From Candidatus Hydrogenedentota bacterium (GTDB taxonomy: Bacteria; Hydrogenedentota; Hydrogenedentia; Hydrogenedentales; SLHB01), in contig JABWCD010000002.1 in assembly GCA_013359265.1 (NCBI GenBank), positions 62,001 to 126,000 of the forward strand: a stretch of DNA of 64,000 nucleotides, given 5' to 3'. Shown one piece after another: positions 34,417 to 42,827 of the stretch; the stretch's first letter is position 1; each line of letters starts with the position of its first letter. Below the pieces are notes generated by a model that made no database searches, was not told where the DNA came from, and was given only the letters and a program-made list of their open reading frames with translations. Position numbers and translations under genes: made by a program.

Positions 34417-36138
34417 CTACGCCGAGTTTCCTCGCCCCGCCGTGCGCTTTGCCAACTCCACAAGCCTCGGCATGTTGCGCACCGTGTCGCGATCGTATTG
34501 CTTCACGGCGTCCGGCAACTCATCGTAAGGAACGAGGTACGGCGATCGCCGCCTCGCGACGTCCTTGTCGCCAAGCGTCCAACCGGCAAGAAATCGTTCC
34601 GCGTTCCAGCGGTGGTGTTCCATGCGCGCAAGCGTCTCGATACGGTCCTCGGGCACCCGTACCGCGCCCGGTACTTCGTGCGCGTGCCGCACCGAGTACC
34701 CAAGCGCGCGCAGTTTTACGGGAAGATGGTCTGCCTGCTGCCGGTTCGAGTCGCGCAACCCGGGCGCCAACTTGTCCCACTCGACCGTCGAGTCCCCGGG
34801 TTTCGCGCCGCGTTCGCGCTGATGGGCCACATAGTCCTCGTGAATCGCGCGCGCCAACGCATCGAGGCCCTCGCCGTTCGCCATCTCCCAGGTGCACGTG
34901 GAACCGGTCGACCCGAAACAAAAGATGTTCCTGCTGTCGCCCGCGCCACGGAACAAATTGGACAGGCCGGTATCGGAGGTAACGCGCACGTGAACCGGCA
35001 CGGCGTCCGACGTGAGGTTGCGGCGCAAACTGATCGCGTATTGCACGTTTTGGGAATCGTTGTCGAGGCAGACGACGATCGTCGTCAGTTCGTCCTTTAT
35101 CTCGACGATTTCGTCAAGCCGATTTACCGTTATGCGGTCGTCGCATTCCATCTCGATACACTCGATGTCGCACACATTGTCGATCCGCGGATAGCGCACG
35201 AGCAGGCTGCGCATTCTCGCGTCCGCGGCCCGATCGATGATCGTCACGCGCAACCGCTTCCCGTTTGCGAGATGGCACACCTTCGCGGCCTGGACGACGA
35301 CGCTCTCGCCCATTTGTCCCAGACCGAACACCACGAGTCGAACGCTGCGCGGATCGTTCTCGCCGATGGGTTCGTAGTCCAATGGACGATCGCGCCACAG
35401 CATTCGCGCGGCGGCCTCGTACGAATTGAAGAGGGCAACGTCGAGCGTCCCGGCGGTGTCCTGCACGACGCCGTGTTCCTTGAACAGCGCCGCAAATGTG
35501 AAGTCCATCACTTGCACGACACACCGCAGGCGTTTCGGTCGCGCGTGTTCGGAAGCTGCGGCCAAAAGGTCCCGTGCGCGCATCGCAATCGCAATGTTCG
35601 TTCCGTCATCCCCGCATAACGCGAGCAACGATTCCGCGCGATGCACGCCCGCGCGCCGAAGAGTCTCGAGGTGCGTCGCGTCGCCGGTGACCAACAGCAC
35701 GTGGCCGGATTCTACGATAGGCAGGCTCTTCGTGTTCGAATGGGCGTCTATCGCGACGACGCGTTTGCCCATCGCCACGCACTCTTCGGCAAGCTGTATT
35801 CCGCGGCGTCCCAATCCGCAAACTACAACATGATTTCTGATGGCGGACAGGCGTTCGCCGCGGCGCAATTCGCGGAGGTAGCCGTAGGACACGCCGATGA
35901 GCGCGGATGCCGTCGTGATCGGGGCGATAACGCGCGCGATCTCGAGAGAGAGCGGAATCGTTCCTGGTTGCGCGCCCGATTGCAGCGGGAACAGTTGCCA
36001 TGACAGGTAGCAGATGTCCCACACCGTGTAGGCGTGGCCGTGCAATCTGCCGTATTGCCAAAAACCGAGACACCCCAGCGCGAACGAAACGACCACCGAC
36101 ACGAGCACGAAGTTCCATCGGTTCACGTCGCGCCGCAC
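34417..36138 (-). CDS. TrkA-N (RCK) channel-like protein with C-terminal RyR domain
   Basis: About 573 residues. The N-terminus has a hydrophobic helix (FVLVSVVVSFALGCLGFW), a pore-like stretch WDICYLSWQLFPL and a second helix RVIAPITTASALIGVSYGYL. A Rossmann TrkA-N domain follows (VVVCGLGRRGIQLAEE, with Asp at the ribose position in VVAID), then a second one (LVVFGLGQMGESVV). The last ~75 residues are a prokaryotic RyR domain: EHHRWNAERFLAGWTLG and PYLVPYDELPDAVKQYDRDTV. The GTG at 36138 with GGAGGG upstream avoids a long overlap with fabH. In published comparative genomics, bacterial RyR and TrkA-N domains are predicted ligand sensors in nucleotide-based conflict and signalling systems. Its convergence with the SLOG-membrane protein supports that reading, which is inference. 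Confidence 0.8.
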   Translation of the reverse strand: MRRDVNRWNFVLVSVVVSFALGCLGFWQYGRLHGHAYTVWDICYLSWQLFPLQSGAQPGTIPLSLEIARVIAPITTASALIGVSYGYLRELRRGERLSAIRNHVVVCGLGRRGIQLAEECVAMGKRVVAIDAHSNTKSLPIVESGHVLLVTGDATHLETLRRAGVHRAESLLALCGDDGTNIAIAMRARDLLAAASEHARPKRLRCVVQVMDFTFAALFKEHGVVQDTAGTLDVALFNSYEAAARMLWRDRPLDYEPIGENDPRSVRLVVFGLGQMGESVVVQAAKVCHLANGKRLRVTIIDRAADARMRSLLVRYPRIDNVCDIECIEMECDDRITVNRLDEIVEIKDELTTIVVCLDNDSQNVQYAISLRRNLTSDAVPVHVRVTSDTGLSNLFRGAGDSRNIFCFGSTGSTCTWEMANGEGLDALARAIHEDYVAHQRERGAKPGDSTVEWDKLAPGLRDSNRQQADHLPVKLRALGYSVRHAHEVPGAVRVPEDRIETLARMEHHRWNAERFLAGWTLGDKDVARRRSPYLVPYDELPDAVKQYDRDTVRNMPRLVELAKRTAGRGNSA

Positions 36139-36193
36139 GACTCGCGCCCTCCATGCGTACGCGGGCCATACTTCGCAAGACGGCCCGGCGAGA

Positions 36194-37174
36194 TTACCAA
36201 CGAACGACCGCGGACGCCCATGTGAGCCCTGCGCCGAACGACGCAAGCAGCACAATACTCCCGTCACTTACGCGGCCTTCGCCGCGCGCCTGGTCCAGCG
36301 CAATGGGAATCGAACCCGCCGTGCAATTGGCAACCTTTTGGATATTCACCACGCACTTCTCCGCCGGCAGCCCCATGCGTTCGGCGACCGCCTCGATGAT
36401 GCGAATGTTCGCCTGGTGCGGAATGAAAAGATCGATGTCGTTAAACGTCATTCCCACCGCTTCTAGCGCGACGTTCACCGCGTTCGCAAACTCGATCACC
36501 GCGCGGCGGAACAGGTCTTTGCCCTTCATATGGATGGTGTTAATGTCGTCGTCCACGTTTTCCGCGGTGACCGGGATTTTCGATCCGCCCGCGGGCAGCC
36601 ACAACACCTCGCGGCCCGATCCGTCCGACCACAGGTGCGTCGTCAAAATCCCCCGATCGCCTTCTTCCGCGCGTACAATCACCGCACCCGCACCGTCACC
36701 GAAGAGGACCGCTGTGTCGCGCTTGCGAAAACTCACCCGGTTCGTAGCGAGCTCGCCGCCCACAAGCGCGACGGTCTTGTACGCGCCGCTGCGCACAAAC
36801 GCGTCCGCGGTCGCAAGCCCGTACATGAATCCGGAGCAGGCCGCATTCAAATCGAGCGCCGGCGTGGTGCCCATCCCAAGATTGTCGGCAATGACGCATG
36901 CCGTGGCAGGAAAAATGTAGTCCGGCGTCGTCGTGCAGCAGATCAGAAGATCGATGTCCGAGGCGCCAATCCCCGCGGAATCCAATGCCTTCTTGACCGC
37001 GGGCGTACAAAGGTCTGACGTGCCTTCGCCCGGTAGGGCCGCATGGCGTTGTTCGATGCCTGTGCGTTGGCGGATCCATTCGTCCGTGGTGTCGCACAAC
37101 GACTCGAGGTCTTTGTTGGTGAGGATTCGTTCGGGCAGAAAATGGCCCGTACCAATAATCCGTGAACGAGCCAT
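36194..37174 (-). CDS. fabH: beta-ketoacyl-ACP synthase III
   Basis: A 326-residue condensing enzyme starting fatty acid synthesis from acyl-CoA and malonyl-ACP. The Cys-His-Asn triad is complete: Cys113 in NAACSGF, His in IPHQANIRI and Asn in KVANCTAGSIP, where GNTSAAS is more usual. Thiolase-fold landmarks RTGIEQRH and FGDGAGAVIV are present. The start is clear and 55 nt separate its stop from the RyR gene on the same strand. It may be the housekeeping FabH or a paralogue for a branched or unusual starter; no other fab genes are adjacent. Confidence 0.95.
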   Translation of the reverse strand: MARSRIIGTGHFLPERILTNKDLESLCDTTDEWIRQRTGIEQRHAALPGEGTSDLCTPAVKKALDSAGIGASDIDLLICCTTTPDYIFPATACVIADNLGMGTTPALDLNAACSGFMYGLATADAFVRSGAYKTVALVGGELATNRVSFRKRDTAVLFGDGAGAVIVRAEEGDRGILTTHLWSDGSGREVLWLPAGGSKIPVTAENVDDDINTIHMKGKDLFRRAVIEFANAVNVALEAVGMTFNDIDLFIPHQANIRIIEAVAERMGLPAEKCVVNIQKVANCTAGSIPIALDQARGEGRVSDGSIVLLASFGAGLTWASAVVRW

Positions 37175-37490
37175 CGAGAACGATCTCCGTTGCTACTGGG
37201 CAGGCGGGTCCGGCTCGCTGCCGTCGCGCGCAACCTCCCCGTCGTAGCGCGTGATACCCACCAGGATGGGCAAGACTAACATAAAGCGGCGCGGGAAAGC
37301 ACGAACGCCTCGGGGAACTGTTAACAGTTCTGCGCTTAGTGTTACTCCCGCGCCGGTTGCAGGCCAATTAGCCCGCTCCGTTTTCTTAGACGCATAATTG
37401 CACCGCGCGGTGTCGATTCGATCACGTGCGCTTGCGATGGCCCCGAGCGCGCGTGCTCGAATTCTTGCGCCCGCCGAATTGATCTGTCGC
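37175..37490. other. gene-free stretch upstream of fabH
   Basis: About 316 bp with no supported coding frame, tRNA or rRNA. It has mixed base composition and small imperfect inverted repeats such as GAACTGTTAACAGTTC at 37315-37330. It presumably holds the fabH promoter; I see no consensus hexamers. Confidence 0.4.
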
Positions 37491-37673
37491 TTACGCCCTC
37501 GGTCGCACCATTGGCCGGGATTTCCCCTTGAGGTGCTTTACATCGATTTTGTCGAAGACATCCAAATGATTTTGCACTTCTCGTGTAAGCTCTATTGCTT
37601 CAGCGAGTTGCTCTCTCAAATTCTGAAATTGCAGATCTGAAATTGATAGATCCAACTCGCTGGTTGCGGCCAC
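37491..37673 (-). CDS. small helical protein of unknown function
   Basis: A 60-residue frame from a GTG at 37673, rich in Leu/Glu/Gln with heptad-like spacing (LQFQNLREQLAEAIELTREVQ), which predicts one long amphipathic helix. It ends in a basic tail. Its composition looks like a real small protein, but the local DNA is more A/T-rich than the flanking genes and the ribosome-binding site is weak. It lies between the kinase operon and fabH on the same strand. No family is recognised. Confidence 0.4.
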   Translation of the reverse strand: MAATSELDLSISDLQFQNLREQLAEAIELTREVQNHLDVFDKIDVKHLKGKSRPMVRPRA

Positions 37674-37721
37674 GAGCCGCGTTACGTCCCCTGCGTAATT
37701 TCAGTCCCTCTCCCGGGCGCG

Positions 37722-39818
37722 CTACTGCGCAAGGCTGGCAAACAGCACGCTCGGTTTCGGCGTCGCGGCGGCGAACGTGGTCGCCGACTGTCCGTCGGGC
37801 GACACGAGCAGCGCGCGGTCTGTGCCGCCGTCGAGGAAGGTAAGCTGCGTGCGGTGGTCCGTCGCATCCAGACTTGCGCGGTAGAGTTGGACTTCCCCTT
37901 TGCTGTCTGGCGCGCTCATCACCACGTCGCCGCTGCGTGGCTCCCACGCGCCGCGCAAGGCGCGCGCGAACTCTGCAGTGCTGCCCGCATCGCCGGTCGA
38001 TACAACTTCGACTGCGGGACTGCCGTCGTCGCGTTCGACGCAGATTAGAATGGCCGACGCGTCCGCGTTGAACGCCCCCGGCGCAAGTGAAATACGCCCG
38101 GTGCGAATCGGAACAGGCTCCGTCACGGCGCCCCCAACGGGCACGACGTACAGAGCAAATAGGCCCGCGCCGGTTTCGCGCACGTAGGCGATTTGCTGAC
38201 CGTCGCGCGAATACTGGATGTGGACGATGCGAGGACCCGGCGGAACAATTTGCGACGCTTCGATTCGCCCGTTCGCGAGGGCCGCAACGGACAGGGACGC
38301 GCTACCGGCGCTGTCGATCACGGGTGCGGCCCACTGCGCGCCGCTCGGGTGCATGCCCGCGACGGACACGCTTTCCGCGGTATTCGAGACAACGATGGGT
38401 TGCGACGGTTCGCGCAACGACACGAGCGACACGCCGCCAGCCGTGCCGACGAGGCCGTGACCGTCGAAAATCGATCCGCTCATCGCGCCAACGGTAGCGA
38501 GCATCTCGAATCGCGCCGATGGAGTCGAAACGAACCGCACACTGGCCGTCTTTGTGTTTGGCGATACGACGCACAACACGCGCTTGCCGCTTGCACCGTG
38601 TTGTTCGACGAGCGCGGCGACGCTGCCGTCCGCGCCCGCCGGCGACAGCGAAAGCAGTGCGTATCCTGGCAACTGCAATTCCGACATGGTTACGTTTTCG
38701 CCTTCGTCGCCAAATGTCGCGAGTTCGGAAGCGGAAAACCACGCTGCGGGATTGCCTGCGTTCGATGCCGGCGCCGCCGGCTGCGCCGCCCGCCAGGCCG
38801 TCACGCCGAATACCGTCAGCGCAATGATCGAAACCGCGGCGGCAATTGCGCGCCGCATTCGGGAAACGCGCGTGACGTCGGATACCGTAGTCTTATTCGA
38901 TGCCGTATCCGCGGCGAGATGTTTGCGAAACTCGTCGATCGCGACAATTGTTCGCGGCTCGTTCGCGTCGAGCGGCTGCCCTGCCTGCACGCGGTCGATC
39001 GCGTTACACACCGTGTGTCCGTCTTTCGGGCGGTGCCGCGGGTTCAATTCCATGAGCCACGCAACGAGGCGCTCGATGTCTTCGGGGACTTCTTCGACAT
39101 ACTGCCGCACGCGTGCGGGCGGCTCGGAAATGATGCGCTGGACCATCTCCACGGGCGATGACGCTTCGTACGGCAATCGACCGGTGAGCATCTGGAACAT
39201 CATCACGCCGAGCGAGTAGATATCGCTCGCCGCGGTCACTTCGCCGTTCTTGCAGCGTTCGGGCGCCATGTAGTGCGGCGTGCCCAGGCGCGTGCCGTCT
39301 ACCGTCAAGTTGTCGTCAAGCGTCAGTATCTTTGCGATGCCAAAATCGGTGACGTACGCGCGATGGTGATCGTCGAGCAGGATGTTCGGCGGCTTTACGT
39401 CGCGGTGAATGACGTGGGAGTCGTGCGCGCACGCGAGCGCCTCGGCGATTTGCCGCGCAATCGTGAGCGCCGCCTTCCACTCGAGGCGGTGTTCGCGTTG
39501 CATCACCGCGCTCAACGGCAGCGCATCGACAAATTCCATCGCGATGTACGGCGTGCGGTCCACCGCGCCGACGGAATAAATCTGCACAATGTTCGGATGA
39601 TCGAGCCGCGCCGCGGCCTGCGCCTCGCGGCTGAACCGCGTGACGATCGATTGGTGCGCGCGCAAGTCGTCGCGAAGAATCTTGATCGCCACGATGCGGT
39701 CAAGCGACAAGTCGAGCGCGCGATAGACGATCCCCATGCCGCCGCGCCCAATCTCCTCGAAGAGTTCGTAGTTGCCGAGGACATGTCGGGATGGCAGCGC
39801 GCCGCCGGCGTTACGCAT
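37722..39818 (-). CDS. Ser/Thr protein kinase with membrane helix and propeller-like C-terminus
   Basis: A 698-residue Hanks-type kinase. The glycine loop is EEIGRGGMGIVYRA (~residues 21-34), the catalytic Lys is in VAIKIL, the loop is HRDVKPPNILLD and the metal motif is DFG in VTDFGIAKI. A single membrane helix follows near residue 340 (AIAAAVSIIALTVFGV). The remaining ~330 residues form repeated beta strands with IQYSRDGQQIAYV and LLVSPDGQSATTF, resembling WD40/TolB propellers, presumably outside the membrane as a sensor. The ATG overlaps the previous kinase stop by one base (TAATG), so both kinases are one operon. Targets are unknown. Confidence 0.93.
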   Translation of the reverse strand: MRNAGGALPSRHVLGNYELFEEIGRGGMGIVYRALDLSLDRIVAIKILRDDLRAHQSIVTRFSREAQAAARLDHPNIVQIYSVGAVDRTPYIAMEFVDALPLSAVMQREHRLEWKAALTIARQIAEALACAHDSHVIHRDVKPPNILLDDHHRAYVTDFGIAKILTLDDNLTVDGTRLGTPHYMAPERCKNGEVTAASDIYSLGVMMFQMLTGRLPYEASSPVEMVQRIISEPPARVRQYVEEVPEDIERLVAWLMELNPRHRPKDGHTVCNAIDRVQAGQPLDANEPRTIVAIDEFRKHLAADTASNKTTVSDVTRVSRMRRAIAAAVSIIALTVFGVTAWRAAQPAAPASNAGNPAAWFSASELATFGDEGENVTMSELQLPGYALLSLSPAGADGSVAALVEQHGASGKRVLCVVSPNTKTASVRFVSTPSARFEMLATVGAMSGSIFDGHGLVGTAGGVSLVSLREPSQPIVVSNTAESVSVAGMHPSGAQWAAPVIDSAGSASLSVAALANGRIEASQIVPPGPRIVHIQYSRDGQQIAYVRETGAGLFALYVVPVGGAVTEPVPIRTGRISLAPGAFNADASAILICVERDDGSPAVEVVSTGDAGSTAEFARALRGAWEPRSGDVVMSAPDSKGEVQLYRASLDATDHRTQLTFLDGGTDRALLVSPDGQSATTFAAATPKPSVLFASLAQ

Positions 39819-42091
39819 TACGCGGCCCCTTCATCGTTTGTAGCAGGCGCCGATTGCAGGGCCACGCGATCGCGTGGCGTACGCGCAAGATCGACGAATA
39901 CGACACCGACGCCATCACGCCCCTCCGCGATGCCCGCGGCCCATGCGCCGTCAGCCGAAACGGCCGTCGCGTTCCCAACACCCAAAGCGAGTGCGGTCAA
40001 TGCGCGCGTTTGCCGTGAGGCGACGTCCACGACGCACAATTGGCGCAGGCCGTTCGGTCCACGCCACGCCACGACAATTCCGCTGCCGTCGGGCAACCAC
40101 GCGTCGTGCCCGACCGTCGCGTCGCCCAATTCCTGCAGCGTCGAACCGCCGGCAAGCGAGAGTATGCTGAGTTCGGGCGTTTGACCGAGCGATGCGCTCC
40201 ACGTCACGGCGATGCGATCGCCGGAGGGATGAATCGCCGTCTCGCCCACAAAATAACCGACCGCGAGCAACGTTCCCTTGGCGCCGTTGGCGGGTGTAAT
40301 CCAAAGTTCCTGCTTGCCCCACTGGTCCTTGCGAATATAGACAACGTGGTCGCCCGAGGGTGTGTATTGCACGGAATCAGGGACGATGCGTGCGCCGCTC
40401 GATACGATTATCGTAGATTGTGAAGTGCCATAGACCCGTTGTTCGACGAGTTGGTTCGCGCCATCGCCACGTTCGACGACGGTACACACCGCGCCGCCGT
40501 CGGGGCGCAACACGCCCTGGATTCGCAGGGGCGCGTCCGTAGCCAGTTCGGTACCGGAATCGAGCGCCATTTCGAGTGCCGCCGCGGGATTCAATGCGGG
40601 CGCAGCCTCGTTCCAGCGCTGCAGGAAGAGCAGTCCGGTGTACGTCGAGGCGTCTGCCGCCGTGCGCTGCGCCAATACGACCGCAGGCGCGGTGTTCGCG
40701 CTTCGGACGGAACTCGCCAAGGCGAGCGGAGCGGCTTCGGCCATGGCCGCGCCGGCGGCTAGCGTTGCGCCCGCGGGCGAGGCGACATTGATGCACTCCT
40801 TCTCGCCCGGACGTATTGCGAGGATGCCCGTCGCGCCGTGCGCCAATGTCGATGGTTGCCCAATCGCCTCGACCAACAGCACGTGTTCGCTCCCCGCCCA
40901 ACCGATACGCGCCGCGCGGTAAGCCGTTGCCGGCAGGGTTGCAAGCACGCTTCCATCCGGTTGCTCGGCGAACGTACACGCCTGAAGCACCGGCGCGGGC
41001 ATGGTGTTCGCGGGACGGCCCAGCGCAAACCATGCGGATGCGAGCGTTGCGCACGAAATGGCGAGCGCCGCGAAAGTTGCGCCCAAGAGCCAACGGCGGC
41101 GCGCGCCGGAGCGCTTTGGCGCATCCGTTTGCGTTGGCTTGGCCCTGTCTCTCGACGGCGGCGGCGTGAGCGCGCGCAACGGCGAGTCCTGGGCCTGCTC
41201 ACGGACGTACGCGGCAAGCGCCTGTGGAATTGCCGAGCGGCCGCCGTCTTCGAGGCGCAACCGTTCAATAGTCTCGCACACCTCGCGCGCGCTTGCGGGG
41301 CGTTGCTCGGGTTCCTTTTCCAACAAGTGCGCCACCAGCCGCGCCACGTCATCGGGCACGTCGGACAGTATTCGGTTCAACCGAGGCGCGGGTTCGGACG
41401 CGATCAGTCGAATCAGTGCCTGCGGGGAGTCCGCCTTGAACGGCATGCCGCCTGAGATCATCTGGTACATCGTCACGCCCAGCGAATAGAGATCGGTGCT
41501 GTGGGTTACGCCGTCGCCCGCGCACTGTTCCGGACTCATGTACTGCGGTGTGCCGATGATCTTCGGTTCGCCGCCTTCCTGTTCAACCGTGCAGACGCGC
41601 GCGATCCCAAAGTCCGTGAGCCGCACGCGGCCCTGCCGGTCCAGTAGAATGTTTGCGGGTTTGATGTCGCGGTGAATGATTCCGGCGTCGTGCGCGCACT
41701 GGAGCGCCTCGGCCACCTGCAACCCCACGTACAGCGCCGCCTGCCACGAGACCTGACCCTTTCGGCGCAGGAACCGATCCAGCGGCTCGCCGGGAACGTA
41801 TTCCATGGCAATAAACGGGGTGCCGCCTTCTATGCCGGCGGTGTACACGCGAACGATTCCCGGATGGCGGAGCGGGGCGGCGGCTTGCGCCTCGCGGTAG
41901 AATCCGCGCACCATGACCGGGTTGCGCGCCAAACTGCCCAAAAGCACCTTCAGCGCCACCGGCCGCCCAAGCGCCACGTCCCGGGCTAGATAGACTGTTC
42001 CCATGGCGCCACGACCGATCAGGGCCTGGACTTCGTATCCACCGAAGCCCGAGCCGATCAGGGAGGCATGACCTGAGGACTGGGATACCAT
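39818..42091 (-). CDS. Ser/Thr protein kinase with membrane helix and propeller-like C-terminus
   Basis: A 757-residue paralogue of the downstream kinase. Motifs are IGRGAMGTVYLARD, VALKVLLGS, HRDIKPANILLD, LTDFGIARV and MSPEQCAGD. A helix at about residue 330 (WLLGATFAALAISCATLASAWFAL) crosses the membrane. The C-terminal ~400 residues are beta-repeat-like (VQYTPSGDHVVYIRK, AIHPSGDRIAVTW, DAWLPDGSGIVVAWRG), again TolB/WD40-like. It is the first gene of the kinase operon behind a strong promoter at 42152-42180. No Shine-Dalgarno is visible before its ATG, which may lower its translation. Two adjacent kinases of the same layout suggest tandem duplication. Confidence 0.93.
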   Translation of the reverse strand: MVSQSSGHASLIGSGFGGYEVQALIGRGAMGTVYLARDVALGRPVALKVLLGSLARNPVMVRGFYREAQAAAPLRHPGIVRVYTAGIEGGTPFIAMEYVPGEPLDRFLRRKGQVSWQAALYVGLQVAEALQCAHDAGIIHRDIKPANILLDRQGRVRLTDFGIARVCTVEQEGGEPKIIGTPQYMSPEQCAGDGVTHSTDLYSLGVTMYQMISGGMPFKADSPQALIRLIASEPAPRLNRILSDVPDDVARLVAHLLEKEPEQRPASAREVCETIERLRLEDGGRSAIPQALAAYVREQAQDSPLRALTPPPSRDRAKPTQTDAPKRSGARRRWLLGATFAALAISCATLASAWFALGRPANTMPAPVLQACTFAEQPDGSVLATLPATAYRAARIGWAGSEHVLLVEAIGQPSTLAHGATGILAIRPGEKECINVASPAGATLAAGAAMAEAAPLALASSVRSANTAPAVVLAQRTAADASTYTGLLFLQRWNEAAPALNPAAALEMALDSGTELATDAPLRIQGVLRPDGGAVCTVVERGDGANQLVEQRVYGTSQSTIIVSSGARIVPDSVQYTPSGDHVVYIRKDQWGKQELWITPANGAKGTLLAVGYFVGETAIHPSGDRIAVTWSASLGQTPELSILSLAGGSTLQELGDATVGHDAWLPDGSGIVVAWRGPNGLRQLCVVDVASRQTRALTALALGVGNATAVSADGAWAAGIAEGRDGVGVVFVDLARTPRDRVALQSAPATNDEGAA

Positions 42092-42151
42092 ATTTTGTAG
42101 TGCTATTTGAGTTTATGGTTTTATGTTGTACGAATATACGGCGTTGTGAAG

Positions 42152-42180
42152 AATTTAGCAAGGAATTATAGTTTTGTCAA
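42152..42180 (-). promoter_or_regulatory. strong sigma70-type promoter of the kinase operon
   Basis: On the minus strand a perfect -35 TTGACA (42180-42175) and a -10 TAAATT (42157-42152) are 17 bp apart, within an A/T-rich 100-bp stretch. Transcription would start near 42145, giving a leader of about 54 nt. Confidence 0.75.
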
Positions 42181-42241
42181 TAGTTTACTTGCCGCGCCTG
42201 TCTCCGCTACTCCGAGCAACTGCGTATCCGTCGGCAGACCG

Positions 42242-42278
42242 TTGACTTGAAACGGGTTACGGGCCTTCATGCTAGAAT
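42242..42278 (+). promoter_or_regulatory. promoter of mntR
   Basis: An extended -10, TGC-TAGAAT (42270-42278), lies 27 nt before the start codon. TTGACT (42242-42247) and TTGAAA (42247-42252) are candidate -35 boxes but at 25 and 20 bp spacing, so the promoter probably relies on the extended -10. No MntR-type palindrome is seen here. Confidence 0.45.
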
Positions 42279-42305
42279 GGGGGACACAGGGTACTGGAGA
42301 CGACG

Positions 42306-42725
42306 GTGGATAGAGACAGTTCTGCAAAAGGTCATCGCCGTACGCGAAATGACCATGCGGCAGAAACGGCGGAAGACTATGTCGAGGCGATAGCCACACT
42401 CCTCGAGGAGCGTGGCGTCTGCCGCGTCGTGCATCTGGCGGAGCACTTTGGCGTTACCCACGTTACCGTTGTGAAAATCCTCAATCGTCTCCGCAAGTCC
42501 GGACTCGTCCAACTGAGACCGCAGGCGCCAATCCAATTGACCGCGTCGGGCCGCGCGCTCGCGCGTCGCAGCAAGGAACGGCACGAGACCGTCTACCGGT
42601 TTCTGCTCGCCATCGGCGTGCCAGAACGCGTCGCCGCGGAGGATGCCGAGGGCATCGAGCACCACGTGAGCGACGCCACCATGGCGCGCTTCCGCAAAAT
42701 CGCCCGCTCGAAAGGAACCCGCTAG
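42306..42725 (+). CDS. mntR: manganese-responsive regulator MntR (DtxR family)
   Basis: A 139-residue winged-helix repressor. The sequence follows the MntR pattern closely: TAEDYVEAIATLL (first metal-binding Asp/Glu), a DNA-reading helix VTHVTVVKILNRLRKSG, ERHETVYRFLL with the metal-ligand His, and EDAEGIEHHVSDATM with the Glu-X2-Glu-His cluster. The GTG start at 42306 has GGAG at 6 nt spacing. It lacks the third FeoA/SH3-like domain of DtxR/IdeR, as MntR does. Two palindromes of the MntR-box type lie directly downstream in front of a porin gene, which is its likely target. No mntH or mntP gene is in the window. Confidence 0.92.
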   Translation: MDRDSSAKGHRRTRNDHAAETAEDYVEAIATLLEERGVCRVVHLAEHFGVTHVTVVKILNRLRKSGLVQLRPQAPIQLTASGRALARRSKERHETVYRFLLAIGVPERVAAEDAEGIEHHVSDATMARFRKIARSKGTR

Positions 42726-42753
42726 CCCGCAAATCGCGTCTCTGCCGGATGCC

Positions 42754-42806
42754 TTGACAAGGCTTCGTAGCCATGGCTACACTGTCGGCGCTGTAGCCGT
42801 GGCTAC
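42754..42806 (+). promoter_or_regulatory. porin promoter with two MntR-box-like palindromes
   Basis: A perfect -35, TTGACA, is at 42754-42759, with TACACT at 42778-42783 as -10 (18 bp spacing). The perfect 14-bp palindrome GTAGCCATGGCTAC (42767-42780) occupies the spacer and -10. A second copy with one changed centre base, GTAGCCGTGGCTAC (42793-42806), lies over the transcription start. The copies are 26 bp apart start to start. Their core, TAGC-N4-GCTA, is the same as in E. coli MntR boxes, and mntR is the gene just upstream. Confidence 0.8.
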
Positions 42807-42827
42807 ATCCATGCAAGGGGTGCTTCA

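Noticed and set aside
37175-37490. tRNA gene
   Set aside because: No T-arm (GGTTCGANTCC-like) paired with an acceptor stem could be found here or in other gaps.
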